From Hemicordylus capensis (lineage: Eukaryota > Chordata > Lepidosauria > Squamata > Cordylidae), in contig NC_069662.1 of the NCBI RefSeq assembly GCF_027244095.1, forward strand, positions 11,930,501 through 11,994,500: DNA of 64,000 nucleotides, written 5' to 3'. The position numbers and the translations under genes were made by a program. Positions 55,901 to 64,000 of the stretch are shown here, in pieces. Positions within the stretch are counted from its first letter, which is position 1; each line of letters starts with the position of its first letter. The notes below the pieces were generated by a model. The model searched no databases, was not told the DNA's origin, and saw only the letters and a list, made by a program, of their open reading frames with translations.

Positions 55901-56640
55901 CAGAAGACAAATGCTACTGAGCAGAAAAGAAAAAACATAATAATAAGAAGCAAATAATGTGGCCAGCAATATCAGATCTCTTTGCTACAGGAATGTTCAC
56001 TGTTGTGTTATAATGAGCACAGGGCCAACAATGAATTATCACAGATGGCATCTAATAGGCAATGTTGAGATAGAACCCAAGAGTTCTGAATCACAGCCTT
56101 TCTCCCATTCAAGCATGGACATAAGCATATAAGGACTGTTGCTCTGGAACAGACCAGCGAATCCAGCATTCTGTTTCCAACCGTGGATAGCCAGATGCCT
56201 CTGAAAGCACATAAATGGAGAATGAAGACAGTAGCCCCCACCTGGTGTTCATCCCCAACACTTCTTCCAAAATTCTGTTCTCTTTCTAGAGCTGGCAGCT
56301 AGAGATCAGTGATGATGACTCTGGGTAATCCACACCTAGTGCTACAAGTCAAACCCACAGGCTATTAGTAGAAGGAGCAAGAGACTAAGCATCAACCATT
56401 ACCCTTCTCTCTTTGCAATAGCTGAAACTTCAAGAAGTCTGGCAAGGAGTTAGGTCCTCTCTCTACCATGAGCTAAGAATATCTGAAAGGTCTGTGATTA
56501 TGCCTTCTGGGGAAGGACACGCAGAGGCTGATCCCTGGTCTCAGATCAGATGCCTTTGCCAAAGAAGATAATTGCTGAGTCATAGAAGGAAGGCTAGAAC
56601 ACCTGCACTCTCTGCATTCCCTGTTTCACATATGATAGCA
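53000..56640. repeat. OR-unit flank, copy of 41166-45380
   Basis: The second copy of the long upstream flank. It holds the MITE at 53645 and no gene. A TCTCCTTTCC-type pyrimidine tract lies near 55255-55320. Confidence 0.65.
53645..54080. mobile_element. Palindromic MITE, GGCTGCATTCAAACATAAC ends
   Basis: GGCTGCATTCAAACATAACA at the left and TGTTATGTGCAAATGCGGCC at the right are inverted ends with a few mismatches. Further in, ACTACAGGTCC and GGCCCC..AACTCCAGTT are looser arms. Confidence 0.7.
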
Positions 56641-56844
56641 AATGAGAGTGAGTGGATTCATGGTGTCTCAATGAAAATCTCATTTGCTATCATAGAATCC
56701 ACACGCAGAACACTTCAGAAACAACAGAACCCTGTACGCCATGGGTTAGCAACCCATGGGGGTGGTTGGCACCCTATGGGCCATACACCACCACTCGCTC
56801 TGGGCCACCCCAGCACCCCTCAAGAGCAATTATGGGGCTGCTGA

Positions 56845-57640
56845 AAGCTCCATTATAGCTTATGAAGAAAAACCTTAAAGACGCATAAACTTCAACAATT
56901 CACCAAAAATCAGCCCTCTGCCCAAATCCTTTGGAAAAATTCAGGTAGCTTCCTTGCCCCTACCTGGCACTACCACGAACCCCACACTGCTCTAGGCCAC
57001 CCCTTTGCCCCCGACGTGAAGCTATACATTTGCTGACACCTCCATGCTTCTTTATGGAGAAGAACCTTAAAGACACGTAAATTTCAAAAATCACTTAAAA
57101 ATCAGCCCTTTGCCCAATTCCTTTCAAATAATTCTGATAGCTTCCTTGCCCACCATAGGAACTACCACCCACCACACTCCACTCTACGACACCCCTTTCC
57201 CCCCGACATGAAGCTATAAATTTGCTGCAATCCTAATTATTCTCTATGAGGAATTCAAAAATACTTTAACAATTCACCAATAATCAGAGGAGTGTCCAAT
57301 TGCCTTGGGTTTTTTTTGGGTGGTAGGCACCCCTGTCTTTCTACCACCCACCCCACTTTTGTGGCCCTAGGTGCTCCACAATAGGGGATATGGACTGGTA
57401 TGGGTCCCATTATACTCTATGAGAAAAATAATTAAAAATATTTCAAATATTCATTAAAAATCGTAGGACTGTCCTATTGCTTCAGAGTTTGGGTGGTTGT
57501 TGGCACCCATGGGTGCTCCACAATAAGGTATAATGGCCTGGTTCGAGTCCCATTATATCCTATGATAAAAAAATAAAAATAAATTTCAAAGATTCATAAA
57601 AAATTGTACGAGTGTCCGATTGCTTTGGGGTTTAGGTGAC
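56845..57640. repeat. Five diverged tandem repeats, about 140-195 bp each
   Basis: The block TCTATGAGAAAAA...TTCAAAAATTCA..AAAAATC...GTCC(A/G)ATTGC.TT recurs at about 56853, 57047, 57240, 57410 and 57552. The last three also share GGTGCTCCACAATA and GGGTCCCATTATA. Spacing shrinks from about 195 to 140 bp. Confidence 0.65.
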
Positions 57641-57659
57641 CGGTACCTCTGGGTGCCAG

Positions 57660-57842
57660 CTACCATCCTACCAATTTTTGGGTGTCTGAACCAGTCTTAA
57701 CCAGTCCGAACCAGTTCGAATAGAACCACCCCCTGGTTCAGTTCGAATTTGAACCTGCAGCTCGAACCTGATGGCTGGTTCAGTTCGAATCCGAACCTCC
57801 GAACCACCCCAGTTCAGATTCAAACCAGTTCGCACATCCCTA
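57660..57842. mobile_element. Right end of a TAGGGATGTGCA-family element
   Basis: GAACCAGTTCGAATAG-type palindromes lead to CAGTTCGCACATCCCTA at 57842. The matching left end was not found, so the tandem array before it may be the element's interior. Confidence 0.5.
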
Positions 57843-58038
57843 CCTCACACTATGAGGTCATGGGGTGTTCGTATGTGTGCAAAATGTATATGTGTTTCAA
57901 ACAACCACTTCTGGCATAAGGATCTTTTAATAGTGCATCCTAATAGAGACAATCATTTGTCGCTTCCACCCATGCAGCCATTCAAACACCAAGAGAAATC
58001 TGAGCACAGCAATAGTCATCAGAGCTCCTGCAAAGATT

Positions 58039-59075
58039 TCATACCTTTTCTCCCTTCATACATGAAAAGAAAGAAATACACTTGTCCTTCAACTGTCCCA
58101 TAGCCTCTTTCATTTCTTGATTCCTTAGAGTGTATATGATAGGACTGATGGCAGGGGTGACCACTGTGTACAACATGGAAGCCGTCTTCTCCACCCTGGA
58201 ACCAAAAATGGGTATAAGGTACACAAATAGGCAAGGCAGTAAAAACAGGCTGACTACTGTCAAGTGAGCATTGCAGGTGGACAAAGCCTTTCCTCCACTC
58301 TCCCTGAAGTGGCTTTGAACTGTGGCCAGGAAGATGCCATATGACATTAGTAAGATGAGGAAACAGACAAGTGAGAGCAGACCACTGTTGGCCACCATCA
58401 ATATCCCCATGATGTAGGTATCAGTACAGACCAGTCTGATAATCTGTGGGACATCATTCATTCATTCGATTTCTATACCGCCCTTCCAAAAATGGCTCAG
58501 TGGAGTTTACACAGAGAAATAACAAATAAATAAGAATGAACCCTGTCCCCAAAGGGCTCACAATCTAAAAAGAAAAATATGATAGACACCAGCAACAGTC
58601 ACTGGAGGTACTGTGCTGAGGGTGGATAGGGCTAATTACTCTCCCCCTGCTAAATAAAGAGAATCATCACGTTAAAAGATGCCTCTTTGCCAAGTTAGCA
58701 GGGGCACCAAGTTAGCACAAAAGAAGTTGTCCAGTTTGTTGGGTCCACAGAATGGGAGATAGAGGACAAGGATCAGCTGGGTGGTAGAGTGGATGAATAA
58801 TAGCCCAACAGGAAGTGAGGAGCTTGATGCAGCATGGGCGGTTCATTGTGGTTGGGTACGTCAGTGGGTGGCAGATGGCCATGTAGCGATCGTAGGCCAT
58901 TAGGGTGAGGACAAACATCTCTGAACCACCAAAAAAGTGGAGGAAGAAGAGCTGAGCCATACAACCCCCAAATGAATTTTTTTTGGTCACCATTCATAAG
59001 GTCCACTGCCATTTTGGGGATAATCATTGAGCCCAAGGCAGAATCGATGACGGATAAACAGGTCAGGAAAGAAAA
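58039..59075 (-). pseudogene. Olfactory receptor pseudogene, truncated and interrupted
   Basis: A family 4-like OR relic. Surviving parts on the reverse strand: the helix 2 end (GSMIIPKMAVDLMN), then in another frame FGGCMAQLFFLHFFGGSEMF, MAYDRYMAICHP, then a frame change after LLTSCWA, a 255-bp repeat (58461-58715) inserted between GGGACATCA and CACAAAAGAAG, and an open C-terminal part from MNDVPQIIRLVCTDTYIMGI to KALSTCNAHL and SPIIYTLRN (SP for NP). All coding sequence before about residue 65 and the 5' UTR are gone. The junction at about 59076 meets DNA that lies 1.6 kb upstream in the OR at 49845, so a deletion of a kilobase or so is likely. Confidence 0.95.
58461..58715 (+). repeat. Interspersed repeat inserted in the OR pseudogene
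   Basis: TTCTATACCGCCCTTCCAAA, CCCTGTCCCCAAAGGGCTCA and CTCCCCCTGCTAAATAAAGA: the family of 4085. It gives a clean boundary for the element because the intact ORs provide the empty site. Confidence 0.85.
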
Positions 59076-59287
59076 GCACTCAGAATTTCCTCAACCTTTA
59101 GTGCAGAGGTAAGCTGGCGGTTGTGCAGTCTACTATTTCTTTACTTTGACTCCCCATGGTCCACCTATGTGTTTTAAATCTACAAAACAATCAGGGTGTG
59201 TTCCAGCTTCAGTTCAGTCATAAGTGAGCTGCATTATGTGGTTCTGAGTATTTGCTTGAGAACCCAAAAGGAAGTGTCCTGGGAAAT
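59076..59287. repeat. OR-unit flank paired with 52345-52500
   Basis: CTCAGAATTTCCTCAACC, TTGTGCAGTCTACTA and CCCCATGGTCCACCTATG correspond to CTCAGAATTTCTTCATAA, TTGTGCAGACTACTT and CCCCATGGTCCACTTATG. Confidence 0.75.
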
Positions 59288-59440
59288 ACTCTCATCAAGT
59301 GGTAGAGCACACACTCTGCATGCAGAAAATCCCAGCGTCAGTCAGTCCTTGGCATCTTCAAGAAGGGCTGGGAAAGACCCACTTTCTGAAACTTTGGAGC
59401 GCTGCTGATAGGCAGTGAAGACCAGTGATCTTCACTATCT
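59288..59440 (+). repeat. tRNA-derived SINE (third family), aged
   Basis: AGTGGTAGAGCACACACTCTG, GGGCTGGGAAAGACCCAC and GAAACTTTGGAGCGCTGCTG. Confidence 0.65.
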
Positions 59441-59533
59441 TTTAAGCAGAGAAACTTGGGCAAAAAATGTTCAATGTGAGAACCATTTCCCACTGTGCTG
59501 ACCTCTGCATTGGAATCTGCATTCCTATTGGAA

Positions 59534-59728
59534 CAGAGGCGCCCTAACCCCTGGACTTCGGGGCCGACGTCCAGGGCCTCCACAGCCCCTAGGGGCCCCC
59601 GAATCCTCTTTAGTCTGTCCTGGATGGTGTGGTCACCCGGCAGAGCATGATGATGCTTAATTTGCAGAGGAGAGAGGCATCCAAAGGCCTTTAGCTCCAG
59701 GCTCCAAAATTACTTAAGTGCACCTCTG
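59534..59728. mobile_element. MITE with CAGAGGTGC ends, inverted relative to 11181
   Basis: CAGAGGCGCCCTAACCCC at the left and AAGTGCACCTCTG at the right. The flanks TATTGGAA (59526-59533) and CATTGGAA (59729-59736) match at 7 of 8 positions. It landed inside the CAGTG-ended repeat that starts near 59424. Confidence 0.85.
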
Positions 59729-59759
59729 CATTGGAATCTGTATTTCAGTTGTGTTATTC

Positions 59760-60270
59760 ACAATAAAATTCCCACCTCATCTCCAATGCTCTAAGAATAC
59801 CCTGGAAGCTCAAATCACCAACTTCTGATGGATCCATTTCATAGACCCAGGACTCCCCTCTGAAAGTTTACCCTAACAGCAGCTTCAGAGGGTAGGTGAT
59901 CTTCATCATAAAAAGGGCAGTGGGAGAGAAGTATTCACCACCACCACCACCACAACCCAGCTGTCCTGTGGTGCAACCCCAACTGGGCTCCTCTGCAGCT
60001 GCATTTTTACCAAAATGCAACAAGTCAAGAGTTCTACTTGTGGATCTGCGTTAACTAGCTTGTCCTCTGCTCGGTATTAGATACCTTTGTTGCTGGCTTT
60101 GTTGCTGGCTGGCATTATCGGTACATCTCCAGAGATCACAACGCAAAGATAAGGGGAAATGCAGAAGAGTGTAAGAGAGGAGAAGAAGAGGGAGAGATGT
60201 GACCAGCAATCTCAGATCTGTGTAACAAAAGGATCTAACATTTTGGGACAATAAGAAGAGGGCAAATATG
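59760..60270. repeat. OR-unit flank, third copy
   Basis: AATACCCTGGAAGCTCAAAT, GACTCCCCTCTGAAAGTTT and CAGCTTCAGAGGGTAGGTGA have counterparts at 44285-44405. A (CAC)n run lies near 59938-59955. Confidence 0.65.
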
Positions 60271-60274
60271 GAGG

Positions 60275-60767
60275 CTATTCACATGATGGGAGAAATCCCG
60301 ATTTCCTCACATTGTGAGAACCACTGGGCTCGGCTGCAAGCCCAGTGGTTCTTAAGCAGGTCACCCGCTTAAATAGCCCTCCCCTAAGCCCAGGTTAGCT
60401 GAGTGAGCACTCCACTAACCTGGGCTTCCTGATCGTGAGTTGCTGCAGTGCAGCTCGGTGCCGCAGCAACTCACGAGTAGACACCCAACTGGGAGGCTTA
60501 AAAGCAGCCTGTCAGCTTGGGGGTCTCTCCAGCATGTCCTGCACGCTCACACAGGGCATTCTGGAACCTCTGGGGGCCGTGTGGCCCCCGATCCCCCCAG
60601 CCCCTGCCAGCTCCGTAACGGAGCTGGCAGTCATGTGGGCAGCCGGTTCGGCCACCCGGAGCAGCAGACTGCTGGGTTGTCTGCGGGGAGAGCTGGCTGA
60701 GCCCACGCTCCCTGCTAACCCTGCTGAGGCGGTTCCCACTGCTCGTGGGAACCGCCTCAGAGAATTA
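60275..60767. mobile_element. GC-rich palindromic MITE with several hairpins
   Basis: GGAGGCTATTCACATGATGG at the left, GAACCGCCTC at the right. Internal hairpins include AACCACTGGGCTCGG/AGCCCAGTGGTT, CCAGCTCCGTAACGGAGCTGG and GGCGGTTCCCACTGC/GTGGGAACCGCC. The ORF through it is compositional. Confidence 0.65.
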
Positions 60768-60864
60768 CAATGGAAGGCATATAATAGGAAAATTAGAAAT
60801 AGAACCAAGGAGTCCTGATGCCCAGCCTTTTCTCCGCTTTAAGCATGAATATAAGAGGCTAGTT

Positions 60865-61202
60865 CTCATGATCCTAAACAGGGTCGGAGGAGCACCCAGC
60901 CAGGGCAGGAGAGCCATGTATACTCTCTATAGGTGGTCATGGGTTTATAAATATCAAGGCAGGGGGAGGGAAGACTGATTGTGTATGAGCTGGGTAGGAG
61001 GGCTTTTCGTCCACCCTCAACAAAATGCTGAGATCAGAGTTGTGTTGGCCACATCCATCCTACCCAGCTCCCACGTGACCAATCTCCCCTCGCCTATCTT
61101 GATCTTTGCAAACACACGGCTATGGATCGGGAACCCGGACTGTTCTCCCACCTTGGCTGGTCACTCCTCTGACCCTGTTTAGGGTTGTGAGAACAGCCCT
61201 AA
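60865..61202. mobile_element. Palindromic MITE, 35-bp inverted ends
   Basis: GGCTAGTTCTCATGATCC then TAAACAGGGTCGGAGGAG at the left. CTCCTCTGACCCTGTTTA then GGGTTGTGAGAACAGCC at the right. Confidence 0.8.
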
Positions 61203-61586
61203 AGTTTGTTCTGCTGGATCAGACCAGCTAGTCTAACATCCTGTTTCCAACAGTCAGAGGCTTCTGAAAGCTCTAAATGTAGCATGAAGATGGTAGCCTG
61301 CACCTGGTGGTCCTCCCAGCATCTCTTCCAAAACTATGTTCTCTATCTGGAGTCAAGCATTAGAGACAAGCAATTTCAGCTGAAGGTATTCTTCGCCTTG
61401 GGCTACAAGTCAAATCCATAGACTATTAGCTGGAGTGAGAGGTTGTGGCATTACCTTTCTCTCCTTGCAATAGCAGAGATTTGAGCAGTCTGGCAAGGGA
61501 ATATCAGTGGAGGATGTCCCAATGGGTGCACTCTTGGTGTGCCTCCTTCCTAGCTGTGTATGCTGCTGAGCCACAGTATTGGAACC

Positions 61587-61629
61587 AGCCACGCCCCCTG
61601 CATCTGACATCAGATGTGGGGGCGTGGCT
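61587..61629. repeat. Short perfect-stem hairpin
   Basis: AGCCACGCCCCC and GGGGGCGTGGCT pair perfectly, and CATCTGA/TCAGATG continue the stem to a 3-nt loop. Confidence 0.8.
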
Positions 61630-61712
61630 GGGGAGGCTGGTGGCAGCAAGCTGAACTGGGGCTGCTGTCAGTTTCCCTATGCTCCTGACTTTGAAGGCCT
61701 ATTCAGATATGC

Positions 61713-61853
61713 CAGGCCTGCTCAACTTAGGTACCTCAGCTGTTTTTGGACTACAACTCCCATGATCCCCAGCCACAGTGGCCAATAGCCAGGGATTATG
61801 GGATTATGTAGGCCAGCATCTGCAGGAGGGCTGAAGTTGAGCAGCCCTGAATA
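61713..61853. mobile_element. Small hAT MITE, sister of 25365-25499
   Basis: CAGGCCTGCTCAACTTAGG and CTGAAGTTGAGCAGCCCTG ends. The flanks share only ATATGC. Confidence 0.8.
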
Positions 61854-61867
61854 TGCATTTGTATGAA

Positions 61868-62220
61868 GTAGTGGGCTTGTTCACACAACCACCAGCAGGT
61901 AGGAGAAGCCTGGGTAGGAGAGCCAGGTGCACTCCCAGTTTCAGTCATGTGCTTGCAAACATTCAGGTAGATGATGAAGAGAACTATCATGTGTGAGTTA
62001 GCAGCTGGGTAGGACGTTCATTGCTTTCCCAGAACCCCATCTTTCTACCAAGATAGGAGGAAAAGCTGGCCTACCCAGCTGCTGCCTACACATGATCATT
62101 TTCCCCACCTCCTACCTTAAATTTGCAAGCACATGTCCAAAAATCAGGAATGCACCTGGCTCTCCTACCTGGCCAGGTCCTTCTCCTACCCTGCTGGTGG
62201 TCATGTGAACAAGTCTATTT
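61868..62220. mobile_element. Palindromic MITE, GGCTTGTTCACACAACC ends
   Basis: GGGCTTGTTCACACAACCAC at the left and GTGGTCATGTGAACAAGTC at the right, with GCAGGTAGGAGAAG / CTTCTCCTACCCTGC continuing the arms. Related to 48690 and 47158. Confidence 0.75.
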
Positions 62221-62459
62221 TCTCATGTAGCTAATGCATCCTCCATAGGTGGCAGTTTATTTTATTTTATTTTATTTTATTTTTGAGCTATTACGATCAA
62301 AGGAATCATGGAAACCACAAACATACTAACCATCAGGAGCTGCCAGTTCACACAAACAATGTTTTTCACATGTTCTTGGCCAGGTCATTCCCTTCAAGGC
62401 AATTATGTGGTACCATCTATGATGTGGTACCATCTATGAGCCTGGCCTGAGATCTAGAA

Positions 62460-62662
62460 ACCATCTAGAAACCAAGCAAAAAAGTGTTCCATGCTTCCCA
62501 GAGCCCCTTAAACACACACACACCACCACCAACAACAACAACTACTACTACTACTACTACCAATTCATATAGAAACCAAGCAAAAAAAGTGTTCCATGCT
62601 TCCCAGAGCCCCTAAAAAACACACACACACTTCTACTACTACTACTACTACTACTACTACCA
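62460..62662. repeat. Tandem duplication with (CA)n and (ACT)n runs
   Basis: GAAACCAAGCAAAAAAG, TGTTCCATGCTTCCCAGAGC and (CA)n then (ACT)n occur twice, at 62468-62563 and 62572-62662. Confidence 0.85.
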
Positions 62663-62668
62663 ACCAAT

Positions 62669-63730
62669 TCATATTTGTTCTCCCTTCACAGAAGAATGTG
62701 AACATGGGCACTTGTTCTTCAGCCTGCCCATTGCCTCACTCATATCCCGGTTCCTCAAAGTATATATGATTGGATTGAGAGAGGGCACAATTAGTGTGTA
62801 GAACACAGAAGCCAACTTGTCCGTCTTAGAACGAGAGAAAGGCACAAGATACACAAACATACAGGGCACAAAGCTGATGCAGACTACAATCAAGTGGGCA
62901 CTACAGGTGGACAGAGCCTTCCCACCACTTTCTCTGAAGTGGCCACGTAGTGTGGCCACAATAACACCATAGGAGGCCATCAAGGCGAGGAAGCAGATCA
63001 GGGAAAGAAGGCCACTATTGGCTACCACAATAGTAGGTCATGACTACTCAGTCATGTAGTCATGATACCTACATGACTACTCATGACTACTGAGTCATGA
63101 GTAGTCATGACTACTCATGACTACTGAGTAGTCATGATACCTACATGACTACTCAGTCATGTAGGTATCAGCACAAGACAACTTGACCAGCTGTGGGAGA
63201 TCACAGTGGAAATTGTCCAGTTCATTTGGACCACAGAAGGGTAGCTGAAGAAGCAAAGCCATCTGGATAGTTGCATGGATGAGGCCTCCAGCCCAACAGG
63301 ACAGCAGGAGTTTGATGCAAAATGGACGGTTCATTATGGCCATGTATGTCAGTGGATGGCAGATGGCCATGTAGCGATCATAGGCCATGAGGGTGACAAG
63401 AAGCATCTCTGAGCCCCCAATGAAGTGGATGAGGAAGACCTGGACCATTCTGCAAACAAAGGTTATGCTCCTGCTGCTGCTTGCCAGGTCTGTTAACAGC
63501 TTGGGGGTAGCCACTGAGCCCAAGGAGATGTCGAAGGACAAGTTGGTCAAGAAAAAATACATGGGGGACTGGAATAAACGGGGTTCTCCATATACAGTGA
63601 CCACAATGAGTAGGTTGCCCAACAGGACGACTGCATAGGCAGCCAAGACTAGAACAAAGAGAAGGCACTGGATGGGACGGAACTGGGGAAGACCCAAGAA
63701 GACAAACTCTGTGACAGTGGAGACATTGAT
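62669..63730 (-). pseudogene. Olfactory receptor pseudogene with a self-templated insertion
   Basis: A family 4-like OR with most motifs intact: PMYFFLTNLSFD, MAYDRYMAICHP, LPFCGPNELDNFHCDLPQLV, KALSTCSAHL and NPIIYTLRN. Three lesions are visible. The expected start codon, 14 nt after the acceptor CTCCCACCAG, is ATC not ATG (63728-63730). One codon is missing in the LSFDIS stretch, where relatives read LSIIDTS. About 120 bp of rearranged sequence at 63027-63149 follows ADTYMTE and brings in-frame stops. A distal ATG at 63772 is open but lies in the presumed intron. Probably recently inactivated, since the rest of the coding frame is otherwise clean. Confidence 0.88.
63027..63150. repeat. Inverted, shuffled insertion copied from adjacent OR coding DNA
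   Basis: TGATACCTACATGACT (63135-63150) is the exact reverse complement of OR coding sequence at 63155-63170, four bases away. The insert is built from further copies of TCATGACTAC, CTACTCAGTCATGTAG and GATACCTACATGAC in both orientations. Confidence 0.85.
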
Positions 63731-63772
63731 GGAAATGGTTGGACCTGGTGGGAGAAACAATAGTACATTCAT

Positions 63773-64000
63773 TAACTTTGAGAATCTGGCATTCCTTTTT
63801 ATAATCTAGAAGGGAATTTCGCTTAATTTATCCCATTTTTCACATTTTAAATGTTCCCTGATTTAAACATGATTTCCACAACACTGTGATAATTATCAAG
63901 ATTCCATTGAAACCACAAAGACAATAGGCAATCACATTTGTACCCCTGTGACACCAAACACACAACTTTCCATGATGTTATCATGTTGCAGGTTATCCCA
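63773..64000. other. Right edge, upstream flank of the last OR
   Basis: No feature recognised before the window ends. Confidence 0.4.

Noticed and set aside
62515-62662. CRISPR-like regular repeats
   Set aside because: They are (CA)n and (ACT)n microsatellites within one short tandem duplication of vertebrate DNA.
1-64000. LTR retroelements or other capsid-bearing elements
   Set aside because: No paired long terminal repeats, primer binding site or gag/pol-like frames were recognised. The only coding transposon remains are LINE fragments.

Overview
The window reads as squamate reptile (lizard-like) nuclear DNA. The reasons are vertebrate class II olfactory receptor (OR) genes, a tRNA-derived SINE with the 3' end typical of lizard Sauria SINEs, CR1, L2 and L1 LINE pieces, and a dense load of short palindromic DNA transposons. 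The species cannot be read from the sequence. No bacterial features, CRISPR arrays, rRNA genes or functional tRNA genes were seen, and no LTR retroelement was recognised.

Layout. 1-14.6 kb holds a forward OR array: an intact OR at 3.07 kb, a wrecked OR at 8.33 kb and an intact, C-terminally extended OR at 12.57 kb. 14.6-22.7 kb is repeat-rich with no recognised gene. 22.8-28.4 kb holds a two-exon secreted-protein gene. It has a TATA-box promoter, a signal-peptide exon, a 4.4-kb intron and a large exon coding four ~45-residue propeller-like repeats followed by a beta-rich C-terminal module. 30.0-35.4 kb is a diverged tandem copy of most of that locus, now a fossil. 38.4-63.8 kb holds a reverse OR array: intact ORs at 38.4 and 49.8 kb and pseudogenes at 58.0 and 62.7 kb. 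The two OR arrays therefore point towards the secreted-protein locus.

All ORs look like family 4 class II receptors ([22 protein letters not shown](F/L)STC). Each has a splice acceptor exactly 14 nt before the start codon position, so the upstream ATGs of the reverse genes are probably not used. Flanking DNA shows that each array grew by duplication of roughly 8-12 kb units. Two reverse ORs share a 261-bp tract with only three differences inside otherwise diverged genes, which looks like gene conversion.

Most of the rest is transposon-derived. One abundant hAT-type family (TAGGGATGTGCA ends, 8-bp target duplications) is caught with perfect target duplications three times. The points most worth following are the propeller-plus-beta-module secreted protein, the self-templated inverted insertion in the last OR, the conversion tract and the stop-loss OR.
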